Assembly (NCBI GenBank): GCA_947448695.1
Contig: CANFOL010000002.1
Location: 62,001 to 126,000, forward strand
Origin: Burkholderiaceae bacterium
GTDB lineage: Bacteria; Pseudomonadota; Gammaproteobacteria; Burkholderiales; Burkholderiaceae
DNA length: 64,000 bases
Direction of reading: 5' to 3'
Position numbers and translations under genes: made by a program. The notes beneath the pieces are model-generated. The model made no database searches. It had not been told where the DNA came from and saw only the letters and a list, made by a program, of their open reading frames with translations. This document shows positions 54,552 through 63,797 of the stretch, in pieces (the stretch's first letter is position 1; every line of letters begins with the position of its first letter).

Positions 54552-55199
54552 TTAATAAGAATCATTACGAATGTTTTGTATGCCAATTTCCTCTAAGATA
54601 TCAAACACTAAATCCAAACGCAGGCGTGGATTTTCTAAGCCTAATAAATGTTCTCTTTGCCCTGCAGATAGGGGCAAGATTTCACACCAACGGTTAGCTA
54701 CCCACCCACAATCATTTAGTAAATAAGGGGTTGCAAATGGCATTTGTTGCTCTGATAATCCCTGCTTAGTCATTGATTGAATTACTTGCTGTAAGGTATC
54801 AGAGGCAACCTTCAATTCTGGTGGTATTGGTATTGCCATATCGTTATCCATTGACTCAACATCTGCGACCCACAATCCATTTTTTTTCCGCTCGCATCCT
54901 CGAATCGTAAAACGCGCCCCACCCTGGCACTGAATAAAATAAAGACTAGGTTGAATCACATCGAAATGAGTAATATTGGCAAAAGTACCTATTCTGGCAA
55001 AGCTAATTTTATCAAGTGGAGTCCGCACTTCACTCCCCTGATCAATAGTGACAATTCCGAAGTGTGTATTGTCCTTGACGCAGGTTTTAATCATGTCTAA
55101 GTATCTAACTTCAAATATTTTTAGACTTAAGATTCCCGATGGATATAAGGTAGTACCCAAGGGAAATAAAGGCAAGCTTATAAATTCAGTTTTATTCAT
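54552..55199 (-). CDS. LON substrate-binding-domain protein
   Basis: A 215-residue stand-alone Lon N-terminal domain: ISLPLFPLGTTLYPSGILSLKIFEVRYLDMIKTCVKDNTHFGIVTI is the hallmark. No ATPase or protease domain is fused. It may help recognise unfolded protein, but the role of the free domain is unknown. Its first codon overlaps the GST gene stop by 4 bp. Confidence 0.88.
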   Translation of the reverse strand: MNKTEFISLPLFPLGTTLYPSGILSLKIFEVRYLDMIKTCVKDNTHFGIVTIDQGSEVRTPLDKISFARIGTFANITHFDVIQPSLYFIQCQGGARFTIRGCERKKNGLWVADVESMDNDMAIPIPPELKVASDTLQQVIQSMTKQGLSEQQMPFATPYLLNDCGWVANRWCEILPLSAGQREHLLGLENPRLRLDLVFDILEEIGIQNIRNDSY

Positions 55200-55828
55200 T
55201 CTTCAGTATCTCTCCATACTGGATACTTTGCCATAACCATATGAAACAAATCTGACATGATAAAAAAATTGAGCCACTCAGAAAGCTTTGTTAAGGGTAA
55301 TTCATCAAACTTTTTGGAATCACTCGCCGCAAACTGTCGAACAAATGGAAAAAGAGCAATATCCAACATACTAATTTTGACGCCCAATAAAAAGGCTTGG
55401 TTTTCCAATCGTTGATTCAGTGGCGATAAAAATAAATTCATGGCAGATTCTAAAACCTCTGCTCTAGAGAGATCCGGAAACCGTTCAGGATATTTATATT
55501 GATCTAATAGTTGCTTAAATGGTCCATCATTGATTTCAATCCACTGCTGCATCTCAAACATTTGCGCTGAGTCTTTTTCGGGCAACCATTGTTCTGGATC
55601 ATTTTGCGCTAAAGCCCAATACATAATATCGATGCTTTGATCTATCACCAGTTGATTCTCTGTCAACAATACTGGCACAGTTCCTTTAGGCGAGAGTTTT
55701 AACATGCTATTTGGTTTAGCGCGTAATTCAATTTCTCGAATCTGTATATCGACTTGTGCATACATTAAGGCAAGCCTAGCTCGCATGGCATAAGGACATC
55801 TTCGGTATGAATAAAGAATAGGCTTCAA
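55196..55828 (-). CDS. Glutathione S-transferase family protein
   Basis: A 210-residue GST. The N-terminal thioredoxin-like domain is YSYRRCPYAMRARLALMYAQVDIQIREIEL with a CPYA motif and KLSPKGTVPVLL (cis-Pro). A helical C-terminal domain follows (MQQWIEINDGPFKQLL). The CPYA active site hints at a Cys-type or omega-like enzyme rather than a classical transferase. It lies between the exonuclease fusion and the Lon-domain gene with almost no gap. Confidence 0.88.
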   Translation of the reverse strand: MKPILYSYRRCPYAMRARLALMYAQVDIQIREIELRAKPNSMLKLSPKGTVPVLLTENQLVIDQSIDIMYWALAQNDPEQWLPEKDSAQMFEMQQWIEINDGPFKQLLDQYKYPERFPDLSRAEVLESAMNLFLSPLNQRLENQAFLLGVKISMLDIALFPFVRQFAASDSKKFDELPLTKLSEWLNFFIMSDLFHMVMAKYPVWRDTEE

Positions 55829-57253
55829 CTAATCTTCTCCAGTCGAACTATGTTGACGTGAAGGTAATTGAATCACTCGTTGCGCAGGCAATGTCTTGAG
55901 GTATTTCTTGATCATCTTATAAATATCTAAATCAAACTCAGCCTTCCCCCCTTGAATTAATTCAAAAACTTCATCTTCATTGAAGGCAGTCCCTAGAAAA
56001 CACCAATGATCGATGATATGCACTTGTCCTCCTTCTTGAATACCAATCGGTCCACGATAAGGCCAAGTATGAACTTTAAACTTAGATAAAACCGTTTGCA
56101 GTCGCAAATGGTACTGTGGCAACGGCTCCTCTCCCACGCATGCGCCAGCACATTGCTTGACTTGATAGCCAAAACAGGGCTTACCTGGTGATATTTTTTC
56201 AAGCCCTAGCAACCCCTCACATAGTTGATTCTTTTTAGCCAAACTTTGTAAAGTTTGTAATGCCTCTCTTCTACTATAAAAAAGCCCATATAAATTTTCT
56301 TGAACACCTGGTTGTAAATCTTGATGTCGAACTAATGTCGGTGTGAGCACGCCATACTCATTCAAATTTATTTGCCACGCACATAAATCTCTTGTGCGAC
56401 GCAACTTCACATTCATACTAGGCAATTGCTCTTTAATTAATCGCGACTCAAGTAATAATGCACCTATTTCACCCGAGGTTTCAATCCAATCTATATCCCT
56501 TACTTGCATCGCCAACTTCATTTCTTTACGAACTTTTAAAGCGCTAGAAAAATGGCTCATCACTCGGGTTTTAATAGAGTTACTTTTTCCAATATAAAGA
56601 GGTCTTCGATTTTCCGCATAAAAAATATAAACACCCGGCTTTTCAGGAATATCTTCTACTAATTTAACGTCAATATGAGGGGGTAAAGATGGGTTTTGTA
56701 ACAACTCTTGAACTGCTTGACGTAATCGCTGCTCCCCAAATTGTGCAAGACATTTTTGCCAAAACTGCCGCAGGACATCGGCATCACCCATGGCTCGATG
56801 TCGGCTAGATACTTGCAAACCATGAGTTGCAATAATGGTATCTAAATTATGCCTGGGCTGTGCCGGAAAAAGGAGTCGAGATAATTTCACTGTACACACT
56901 ACTTTTGCTCGAAAATCAATCCCCATTCGAGCAAATGAAGCTTTAATAAAGCCATAATCAAAGCGCGCATTATGTGCAATAAATATCTTATCTTTTAGCT
57001 CAAGCAATATCTCAGAACTAAGATCTTCAAAACTAGACTTACTCTCAACCATCGCAGGAGTAATACCAGTTAATTGCTGAATGTTATACGGAATCCCTAC
57101 ACCAGGATTCATTAATTGTTCCCATTGATGAGACTCTCCATCATGATGGGTAATAATGCCGATTTCAGTGATACGATCCCTATCAGGGTTTCCCCCAGTA
57201 GTTTCAATATCAACAAAAGCCAAAGGAGGAAAACTATCGATCAATGAGGCCAT
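55829..57253 (-). CDS. DEDDh exonuclease-GIY-YIG endonuclease fusion (Cho-like)
   Basis: A 474-residue two-domain nuclease. Residues about 10-170 form a DnaQ-type exonuclease: Exo I AFVDIETTGGNPDRDRITEIG, Exo II FIAHNARFDYGFI, Exo III HRAMGDADVL. Residues about 205-290 form a UvrC/Cho GIY-YIG domain (EKPGVYIFYAENRRPLYIGKSNSIKTRVMSH), followed by QCAGACVGEE, as in UvrC. The fusion may nick and then trim DNA at damage. It is an alternative to separate UvrC/Cho enzymes; UvrC itself is not in the window. Confidence 0.9.
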   Translation of the reverse strand: MASLIDSFPPLAFVDIETTGGNPDRDRITEIGIITHHDGESHQWEQLMNPGVGIPYNIQQLTGITPAMVESKSSFEDLSSEILLELKDKIFIAHNARFDYGFIKASFARMGIDFRAKVVCTVKLSRLLFPAQPRHNLDTIIATHGLQVSSRHRAMGDADVLRQFWQKCLAQFGEQRLRQAVQELLQNPSLPPHIDVKLVEDIPEKPGVYIFYAENRRPLYIGKSNSIKTRVMSHFSSALKVRKEMKLAMQVRDIDWIETSGEIGALLLESRLIKEQLPSMNVKLRRTRDLCAWQINLNEYGVLTPTLVRHQDLQPGVQENLYGLFYSRREALQTLQSLAKKNQLCEGLLGLEKISPGKPCFGYQVKQCAGACVGEEPLPQYHLRLQTVLSKFKVHTWPYRGPIGIQEGGQVHIIDHWCFLGTAFNEDEVFELIQGGKAEFDLDIYKMIKKYLKTLPAQRVIQLPSRQHSSTGED

Positions 57254-57383
57254 CTAGGGACAATAATGGATTTACAAACTCTTTGCTTGAATGTAAAAAT
57301 GAAAGATTCAATTTTAGATTCAAAAAAAAGCTATTAGTCATTTCATGAATCATACTAAAAAAGATAAAAATGGTTTCTTTAAT

Positions 57384-57417
57384 AAATTGTTTAAATAAAC
57401 AATTTCTAACATAAAAT
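57384..57417 (+). promoter_or_regulatory. Operator-like palindrome overlapping the promoter of the second iorAB
   Basis: AAATTGTTTA (57384-57393) and TAAACAATTT (57396-57405) are exact complements around AA, a 22-bp palindrome. TTGTTT inside the left arm (57388-57393) and TAAAAT (57412-57417), 18 bp apart, form a plausible promoter. A dimeric repressor bound here would block it. Ribosome binding site AGGGAGA precedes iorA. Confidence 0.6.
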
Positions 57418-57449
57418 AACATTTGGAATAAAAACTAAGGGAGATTAAG

Positions 57450-57947
57450 ATGCAACTAACTGTTAATAACCAGGTTCACAATATCGACGTAGAACCTAAT
57501 ATGCCTCTTCTGTGGGCGATTCGTGAAATGATCGGTTTAACTGGAACCAAGTATGGTTGTGGCATTGCTCAGTGTGGTGCATGTACCGTATATATGAATG
57601 GTGAGCCTGTGCGTTCTTGCTCAATTCCTGTCTCTGCTGTGGGTAGCATGAAAATTACAACGATTGAAGCCCTCTCACCTGACAACTCCCACCCTGTTCA
57701 AAAAGCTTGGATTGCACTTGATGTTCCTCAATGTGGTTATTGCCAATCAGGTCAAGTGATGGCAGCAGCAGCTCTTCTTAAACGCATTCCTAAGCCAACC
57801 GATGCAGATATCGATAACGCGATGTCTAATATCTGTCGTTGTGGTACCTACCAAAAAATCCGCGATGGGATTCATGTTGCCTCCGGTAAGAAAAAATTAG
57901 CCGATGTGCTCGCTCAATATGAAGCTTCACCTCAAACTCGCGGTTAA
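57450..57947 (+). CDS. iorA: 2Fe-2S small subunit of a second IorAB-type hydroxylase
   Basis: A 165-residue paralogue of the iorA at 35026. The first cluster is in [24 protein letters not shown], the second in [12 protein letters not shown] and [10 protein letters not shown]; all eight Cys are present. The N-terminal [21 protein letters not shown] is the same pattern as the truncated copy at 27890. It leads a two-gene operon. Confidence 0.92.
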   Translation: MQLTVNNQVHNIDVEPNMPLLWAIREMIGLTGTKYGCGIAQCGACTVYMNGEPVRSCSIPVSAVGSMKITTIEALSPDNSHPVQKAWIALDVPQCGYCQSGQVMAAAALLKRIPKPTDADIDNAMSNICRCGTYQKIRDGIHVASGKKKLADVLAQYEASPQTRG

Positions 57948-57957
57948 GGAGACCTAT

Positions 57958-60183
57958 ATGACTACAAATTTAATTAAAAACTCTTCACGTCGTCGTTTCA
58001 TTATTGACACATCACTTGCTGGTGGTGGCTTGATGATTGGCTTAGGCGCAATGCCACTATCTGCATTGGCACAAAAAGCTAAGCCTGTGGCTTATAACCC
58101 TAATACCATCATGAATACGGGTGATCCAGAGGTTAATGCCTGGGTCAATATCAAACCAGATGAAACAGTTGTAGTTCGTATAGCCCGCACAGAAATGGGT
58201 CAAGGAACACGAACAGGTTTAGCGCAAATGGTCACTGAAGAGCTAGACTGTAATTGGAAAAACGTCATAACCGAATCTCCTACTCCGGGTCAAAGTGTGG
58301 CTCGAAAGCGCGCCTGGGGAGAAATGAGTACTGGCGGTAGTCGTGGTATCAGAATCTCAGAAGATTATGTTCGCCGTGGTGCCGCAGCAGCAAGAATTAT
58401 GCTGATGCAAGCAGCTGCTAATGAACTGAATGTCCCGGTGAGTGAACTCACTGTCAACAAAGGTGTGATTACGCATGCCAAATCTGGCAAGAAAACAACC
58501 TATGGTCGGGTTGCAGAGGCTGCCTCTAAGCTAACTCCTCCTGATCCAAAATCTATCACACTAAAAGATCCAAGAGCTTGGAAAGTTGCAGGTCAACCTT
58601 ATGCTCGTCTTGACACCGCCAATAAGGTCAATGGTACTAAAGTGTATGGTGCTGATTTGCAGTTACCAGGCATGCTCTGTGCGGCTGTCAAAGCATGTCC
58701 AGTGTTTGGTGGCAAGCTAGTTAGCTATGATGAAGCGAAAGTGAAAAACTTACGGGGTGTGAAAGGTGTCGTTAAAGTAAACGACTTTACAGTTGCAGTT
58801 GTTGCCGATACTTGGTGGCGTGCCAAAACTGCTCTTGATACACTACCAATTGTTTGGGATGAAGGAAAAGGTGCCAACACATCCCAAGCCGATATTGAAA
58901 AAATGCTCAAAGATGGTCTTCAAGAAGAAGGTAATTTTTGGCAACGCAAAGAAGGAGATGCATTAGCTGATATTAAAAATGCCTCGAAAAAAGTCGAAGC
59001 GGTTTATTTCACACCATACCGTTCACACGCTTGCATGGAACCCATGAATGCAACAGTCCGTATTGGTAATGATCGGGCTGAGGCATGGGTTCCAACACAA
59101 AATGGTGAAGCTTCCCATGCTGCTTTAGCTGAAGCTGCAGGCCTGCCTCTTGATAAATGTGAGGTTTATAAACTTGATCCTGGAACGGGTCTAGGACGGC
59201 GTGGCGGTACACAAGAGTTTGTTGGTCAAGCGGTTGCGATTGCTAAACAGTTCCCAGGTATTCCTGTCAAAATGCTCTGGAGTCGTGAAGAAGATATGAC
59301 GCATGACTACTACCATCCAATCGCAATGGCTAAAATGTCTGCAGGTTTAGATAGTAGTGGCAATATAACTGGGATGCATATTAAAGTTGCAGGTCAATCC
59401 ATTAATGCAACAGTTAGTCCAATGGCAATTAAGGACAACAAAGATGTTCGTCAAATGCAAGGTTTCTATGCTGAAGCAGGCGATGCACAACTGGGTTATC
59501 AATTTCCATCCTTACTAACTGAATATGTGATGAAAAACACCCATGTTCCTGTTGGTCCATGGCGTGGCGTGAACACCAATCAAAACGGCATTTTTATGGA
59601 ATGCTTCATGAATGAGTGCGCTGTCGCCGCAAACAAAGATCCTTTAGCTTATCGTCAAGCTCTGATGCAAAAGTTTCCAAAACATTTAGGTGTTTTAAAT
59701 GCTGCTGCGAAAAAAGCAAATTGGGGATCTCCATTGCCAGCAGGGGTTCACCGTGGAATCGCCCAATTCATGGGATACGCTAGTTACTCTGCTTGTGTAG
59801 CTGAAGTTTCAGTAAGCGGCAACATGGTCAAGGTTCATCGTTTAGTATTTGCGTTGAATTCAGGGCATGTCGTCAATCCATACTTAGTTCGCGAACAAAT
59901 TGAAGGTTCCGTGCCGATGGCTTTGGGATCGATTTTCAATCCAGAAATCACGGTAGAAAATGGTCGTATTAAGCAAACCAATTTTGACTCCTATCCGATG
60001 TTAAAACTTTCCTCTACCCCGCGTGTAGAGTCGGTTTTAGTTCAAACATATGATTTCTGGGGGGGAGTTGGTGAGCCAACCATTTGCGTTGTGGGGCCTG
60101 CAATTATCAATGCCATTTCTACAGCGCTTGGCAAGCCAATGCGTAACTTCCCGCTCTATAGAGAAAACTTAACATTAGCTTAA
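57958..60183 (+). CDS. iorB: Molybdopterin-binding large subunit of a second IorAB-type hydroxylase
   Basis: A 741-residue molybdenum hydroxylase large subunit. A Tat signal (SSRRRFIIDTSLAGG, then ALAQKAKP) begins just after the chosen ATG, behind AAGGAG; an upstream frame would read through the end of iorA and is unlikely. Cofactor segments include ARTEMGQGTRTGLAQMVTEELD, GPWRGVNTNQNGIFMECFMNE and ALNSGHVVNPYLVREQIEGS. It is diverged from the other copy, so a different substrate is likely. The gene converges on soxA. Confidence 0.9.
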   Translation: MTTNLIKNSSRRRFIIDTSLAGGGLMIGLGAMPLSALAQKAKPVAYNPNTIMNTGDPEVNAWVNIKPDETVVVRIARTEMGQGTRTGLAQMVTEELDCNWKNVITESPTPGQSVARKRAWGEMSTGGSRGIRISEDYVRRGAAAARIMLMQAAANELNVPVSELTVNKGVITHAKSGKKTTYGRVAEAASKLTPPDPKSITLKDPRAWKVAGQPYARLDTANKVNGTKVYGADLQLPGMLCAAVKACPVFGGKLVSYDEAKVKNLRGVKGVVKVNDFTVAVVADTWWRAKTALDTLPIVWDEGKGANTSQADIEKMLKDGLQEEGNFWQRKEGDALADIKNASKKVEAVYFTPYRSHACMEPMNATVRIGNDRAEAWVPTQNGEASHAALAEAAGLPLDKCEVYKLDPGTGLGRRGGTQEFVGQAVAIAKQFPGIPVKMLWSREEDMTHDYYHPIAMAKMSAGLDSSGNITGMHIKVAGQSINATVSPMAIKDNKDVRQMQGFYAEAGDAQLGYQFPSLLTEYVMKNTHVPVGPWRGVNTNQNGIFMECFMNECAVAANKDPLAYRQALMQKFPKHLGVLNAAAKKANWGSPLPAGVHRGIAQFMGYASYSACVAEVSVSGNMVKVHRLVFALNSGHVVNPYLVREQIEGSVPMALGSIFNPEITVENGRIKQTNFDSYPMLKLSSTPRVESVLVQTYDFWGGVGEPTICVVGPAIINAISTALGKPMRNFPLYRENLTLA

Positions 60184-60205
60184 CGTAGTTGAACTTTGAT
60201 GCACT

Positions 60206-60230
60206 AAGGGCCACTTCATGTGGCCCTTTT
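60206..60230. terminator. Bidirectional terminator between iorB and soxA
   Basis: AAGGGCCAC and GTGGCCCTT form a perfect 9-bp stem around TTCAT, with four T from 60227 on the plus strand. It sits about 20 bp after the iorB stop and directly at the soxA stop, where two convergent transcripts end. Confidence 0.85.
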
Positions 60231-60996
60231 ATCTTCTTAATGAGGGTCCATCCCAAAGCATTCCTTCGGAACGTTTTTTCAAAAAAAGTTCCAGTGCACG
60301 TAATTCATTACTGCCAGTTGCAGGAACACTCGCTTGAACTCCTGAATAACAGGCGCGTAGACGACGGTCCAAATTCCCCATCGTTTGCCATGAAAAGCGA
60401 TAGATTGGAAATCCAGTTAAAAAAGCCGGACTAACAACATCCGATCGTAAATTTTTACCGATCTGTTGATCATGACACTGGGTGCATGACAAATTTAATC
60501 GCCCCTGACGACGCACATAAATCTGCCCCGCTACATTCATCTGCTCTTGCCACAGGGTCTTGACCACAAAATCTCGCGGCTCCCGGACTTGGATTGGCAT
60601 TCCCTTAGCAGCATCTGATAGAAATACAGACATTGTCAACACCTCAGGAGCCTCGCTAGACATCGCTTTACCACTCTTTTTAGACCAACAATCTGCGATT
60701 TGATCTTCTAGGTTTATTAATTTTCCGGCTGTATGTGAAGTACTTTTCCAAACGGGAAACTGTACTACCGCTTTTGCTGTTGCAGATACAGACTGATGAC
60801 ATTCTTGACATTGGGATTTCCATAACTCTTGTCCCTGATCTAACCACAATGAAATAGGATTTAAGGTCGAATCTTGTTGTTGTCGAAGCATGTCTGCGCT
60901 TAAAAAAGCATTACCCGATTGCCGAACCGATTGCGCCTGAGATTGCTGAGTGATACCAAAAAAATAGAAAGCGGCAATGATTACAAATAACTTCAT
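60229..60996 (-). CDS. soxA: Diheme c-type cytochrome SoxA
   Basis: Subunit of SoxAX, which joins thiosulfate to the SoxY carrier Cys in the periplasm. The 255-residue protein has a signal peptide (about 1-22) and two CxxCH sites, CQECHQ (near 62) and CTQCHDQ (near 169). The active-site Cys ligand is in RRLRACYSGV (near 217). It is therefore a diheme SoxA. Order soxX-soxY-soxZ-soxA on the minus strand; soxB and soxCD are not found here. Confidence 0.92.
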   Translation of the reverse strand: MKLFVIIAAFYFFGITQQSQAQSVRQSGNAFLSADMLRQQQDSTLNPISLWLDQGQELWKSQCQECHQSVSATAKAVVQFPVWKSTSHTAGKLINLEDQIADCWSKKSGKAMSSEAPEVLTMSVFLSDAAKGMPIQVREPRDFVVKTLWQEQMNVAGQIYVRRQGRLNLSCTQCHDQQIGKNLRSDVVSPAFLTGFPIYRFSWQTMGNLDRRLRACYSGVQASVPATGSNELRALELFLKKRSEGMLWDGPSLRR

Positions 60997-61334
60997 ACCA
61001 CCACGAGCATTTTTTCAGCTCGACCTTGAGCGCCCTGATCATCCAACCACTCTACAGAAATCATACCCCCCTTTGCTGGGACCTCTATAAAGACACTGAT
61101 CAAAGGATTCGCAGCAACCCCTGTCCCTAAATTTGCAATCATGATTGGCTCTTGATTGAACTTAATGACGATATTTTCAATAATATTTTTGGGTATGCGT
61201 TCATTACCATCAACGCCAAGTCGATAACCAGTTTCCATCGGATGAGCGATTAAAACTCTGATCTCCACCTCTTTTCCAATGATGGGTGTGCCAATAATAT
61301 TTAAACGGATTGGATGTTGATTGATAGTTGCCAT
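60993..61334 (-). CDS. soxZ: SoxZ sulfur-carrier partner
   Basis: A 113-residue Ig-like beta-sandwich protein that forms the SoxYZ heterodimer: IGKEVEIRVLIAHPMETGYRLGVDGNERIPKNIIENI and GVAANPLISVFIEVPAKGGMISVEWLDDQG are typical. It has no signal peptide and would be exported with SoxY. It overlaps soxA by 4 bp and follows soxY by 2 bp. Confidence 0.93.
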   Translation of the reverse strand: MATINQHPIRLNIIGTPIIGKEVEIRVLIAHPMETGYRLGVDGNERIPKNIIENIVIKFNQEPIMIANLGTGVAANPLISVFIEVPAKGGMISVEWLDDQGAQGRAEKMLVVV

Positions 61335-61336
61335 AT

Positions 61337-61786
61337 TTAGGTTGCGTCAAAACAAGCATTTAAAGTAACAACACAATGTAAGGATTGGGCAATCTTCGAG
61401 CCATCATCGAGAGTTGCTATAACCCAAACATCTTGGCTGAGTGCCAAACGAATCCGAGTGGCGAATTTATAGTTTGCTTGAGGAATCGGCAATGAAACTT
61501 TGAGGACTAATTGATTCGGATTTTCAGGCGCAAGAATCTCAAAAGTCTGTATTTTTTTCTGTACAGGAGCCAGGATCTCTATCGCCATCGGAATTGAGTT
61601 ACCCGTATCGGCAAGTGGTGGCATGTCAATTTTGATCGCATCACTTTTTTTATACCGTTGTACCAAAGCGTTTTGGTTCAGTTGTGCATCACTGCCATTC
61701 GCCCAACTCACGCCAAAGTATGGCAGCGCCAAAGACAAACTCATACTTTTCAAAATCATTCGTTTGCGGTATTGAACTGAGTTCAT
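61337..61786 (-). CDS. soxY: SoxY sulfur carrier with an unusual C-terminus
   Basis: Periplasmic carrier to which sulfur intermediates are bound. A signal peptide is seen (about 1-30), then ALVQRYKKSDAIKIDMPPLADTGNSIPMAIEI and ATRIRLALSQDVWVIATLDDGSKIAQSLHCVVTL. The family normally ends in GGCGG with the carrier Cys near the tip. Here the end reads NACFDAT, so one Cys is present but not in the motif. Position between soxX and soxZ makes the identity firm; whether it still carries sulfur is open. Confidence 0.88.
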   Translation of the reverse strand: MNSVQYRKRMILKSMSLSLALPYFGVSWANGSDAQLNQNALVQRYKKSDAIKIDMPPLADTGNSIPMAIEILAPVQKKIQTFEILAPENPNQLVLKVSLPIPQANYKFATRIRLALSQDVWVIATLDDGSKIAQSLHCVVTLNACFDAT

Positions 61787-61790
61787 CGAT

Positions 61791-62204
61791 TTATTTTAAG
61801 GTTAATAATGCTTCAACAACCAAAGCAATTTGCTCCTGAGTCAACAGCGTATTTGCTTGATTTGGTAGCGTAATATCCTCTAGACTACCATAAGGTGGCA
61901 TGAATGTCTGTGGTTGAATTTTTCTTGCGTCTGAGACCCACTGCGTGAGTTGCGCTTGGTTATACCTACTCCCCACTTTACTCAAATCAGGGCCAAAATT
62001 ACCCTGCTTTTCAAGTGTGGGTCCGCGATTAGAGTCAGGCTTATCGATTCGATGACAGGTAACGCAATTACCTAAGTTTCTGTTATAAATCACTTCAAAA
62101 CCACGCCCAACTCGATCAGAGTCCATGGTTTGGGCATGAGATATGCTGCAGTTCAGCAATAAACCTACGAGTAAGTATTTTAAGTAGAAAGTCCAATGGC
62201 GCAT
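61791..62204 (-). CDS. soxX: Cytochrome c SoxX
   Basis: Monoheme partner of SoxA in thiosulfate oxidation. 137 residues with a signal peptide (about 1-24), a single CxxCH in GNCVTCHRI (near residue 49) and the distal Met in QTFMPPYGSLEDI. QGNFGPDLSKVGSRYNQAQLTQWVSDARK is typical of SoxX. First gene of soxXYZA. Confidence 0.9.
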   Translation of the reverse strand: MRHWTFYLKYLLVGLLLNCSISHAQTMDSDRVGRGFEVIYNRNLGNCVTCHRIDKPDSNRGPTLEKQGNFGPDLSKVGSRYNQAQLTQWVSDARKIQPQTFMPPYGSLEDITLPNQANTLLTQEQIALVVEALLTLK

Positions 62205-62258
62205 AAGCTAATCCAATATTGATTAGCTTATTGTGCCACTACTAGGTAAAAATATCTT

Positions 62259-63797
62259 TTAGGCTTTCCAAGGAGCTTTTAAGTCCGTCAAGCTAGAGAG
62301 GACTTTTGGCATCATCGATAAATACCCACTTTGACGACCCATGGTCCATGCTTGAGCGATGTCTACATGACTCAAATTACGCTTTGCTAATAAAGACTCT
62401 GCCGTCGACAGATCATTCATTTGTCCAAGCAATACCTGAGCTCGAGCTAAGGACTTCATATAAGGTGAGATTTTTTTTCTGGAATACAACTCCATAAAAA
62501 AATCAAATGAATAACGTAATTTTTTAAGATCTAGTCGCAACTGATGGCTTTGTTCTAAATTGCGATTGGGCACTAATACTTCTTTCATGAAACGACGGTG
62601 CTTACGTTTTAAAAGTCGAGTAGCAAACTGCTGCGTATCCTCTTCAACAATTGGTTCAGCTGTACTTTGACTTTCTAAAATCATTTTTTGACGATTCTTG
62701 ACTTCAGGATGAGTATCTAAACTCAGGACCGCTTCCGCAAAAGAAATTAATTTTACTGAATAAGCCCTACTACTAAAGCTAGCTACTGCTTGATTATGGG
62801 CTTTAGCTCGCTGGTCAAAAGCAAATTTTTCAAGCAATTCTATATCTTGATGATTTGGAAAGGCCTCTTTTAAATGCGGCAAGAGTTCACTACAAAACAC
62901 ATCCCAATTACGAGCATCACCCAACTCGTTTGCTAAATCACGCCAAATACTATTCCACTGATTGACAAAGTTCATCGGTAAAACAGGTGAGAATAGTTTA
63001 ATCGCTGAACGAATCCTCCGCATTGCTACACGTGCTTGATGAATATACTCATCATCGTCATCCCTAACAATGCCAACATCATTAATTTGTAAATGATTCA
63101 AGCATTCAAAACAGACTTTTTCAAAGGTTTTTAGAGGAGTTGACTTAGGATTGATTTCAAGCGCGGGTGGCTTAAGAGGACTTGGCTTAACATCTTTAAA
63201 GAGTTTATACCCCATCGCCGCTTTCGAATCAGCGCTTGGGTGCAAGCGAACTCTGCGACTTAATACCCTAGCCAAACTAAAAAGAGTTACTGGATTGCCA
63301 TCTTTGAGCTCAAGCTCAACTTCACTAATTTCTTGCTCATAAAGCTGGCCATCACGCCTTGTCACAATCGTTCCTTGGTCAATCGCGATTTCAATCTGTG
63401 CACCACGGAACAATACGTCCCAAGAGCGTCTTGTGAAATCGGTAGTGAAGATTGGCATTAACTGCGGAGATAATAAAGTCATTTTTTGCGCAATGACTGG
63501 ATCATCCACTAAGGTTTGAAAATCAAACTGCCCTTGAATAGTTGGCGCTTCCCATTCTGAACGATGCGATAAACCACCCGTATTGGAATGATTCATTTTT
63601 AAGGTTAACAACAGCTTTCTAAGAATCTTACGTTCCCGCACTGCAATACCCTGATGCATCAGAGTTAACTCATTCGTATCGTAATAAATATTGTAGAGTT
63701 TTTGTTTTTTTCCAGTGGTTTGTAGCAATGGATGCTCAAGAAGAAAGGGCAATTCTTTTGCTTGAAAGCTGAGTTTAAGTTCGGTTTCGGTCGACAC
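62259..63797 (-). CDS. CYTH-CHAD domain protein
   Basis: A 512-residue two-domain protein. The N-terminal CYTH domain (about 1-205) has the ExExK motif in TETELKLSF and the pattern YYDTNELTLMHQGIAVRERK, binding triphosphate and metal. The C-terminal CHAD domain (about 225-505) is helical and His/Arg-rich (VRDDDDEYIHQARVAMRRIRSAIKLF). E. coli YgiF, of the same architecture, is an inorganic triphosphatase; a role with polyphosphate is likely. The 203 bp after its start hold nothing recognisable. Confidence 0.88.
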   Translation of the reverse strand: MSTETELKLSFQAKELPFLLEHPLLQTTGKKQKLYNIYYDTNELTLMHQGIAVRERKILRKLLLTLKMNHSNTGGLSHRSEWEAPTIQGQFDFQTLVDDPVIAQKMTLLSPQLMPIFTTDFTRRSWDVLFRGAQIEIAIDQGTIVTRRDGQLYEQEISEVELELKDGNPVTLFSLARVLSRRVRLHPSADSKAAMGYKLFKDVKPSPLKPPALEINPKSTPLKTFEKVCFECLNHLQINDVGIVRDDDDEYIHQARVAMRRIRSAIKLFSPVLPMNFVNQWNSIWRDLANELGDARNWDVFCSELLPHLKEAFPNHQDIELLEKFAFDQRAKAHNQAVASFSSRAYSVKLISFAEAVLSLDTHPEVKNRQKMILESQSTAEPIVEEDTQQFATRLLKRKHRRFMKEVLVPNRNLEQSHQLRLDLKKLRYSFDFFMELYSRKKISPYMKSLARAQVLLGQMNDLSTAESLLAKRNLSHVDIAQAWTMGRQSGYLSMMPKVLSSLTDLKAPWKA

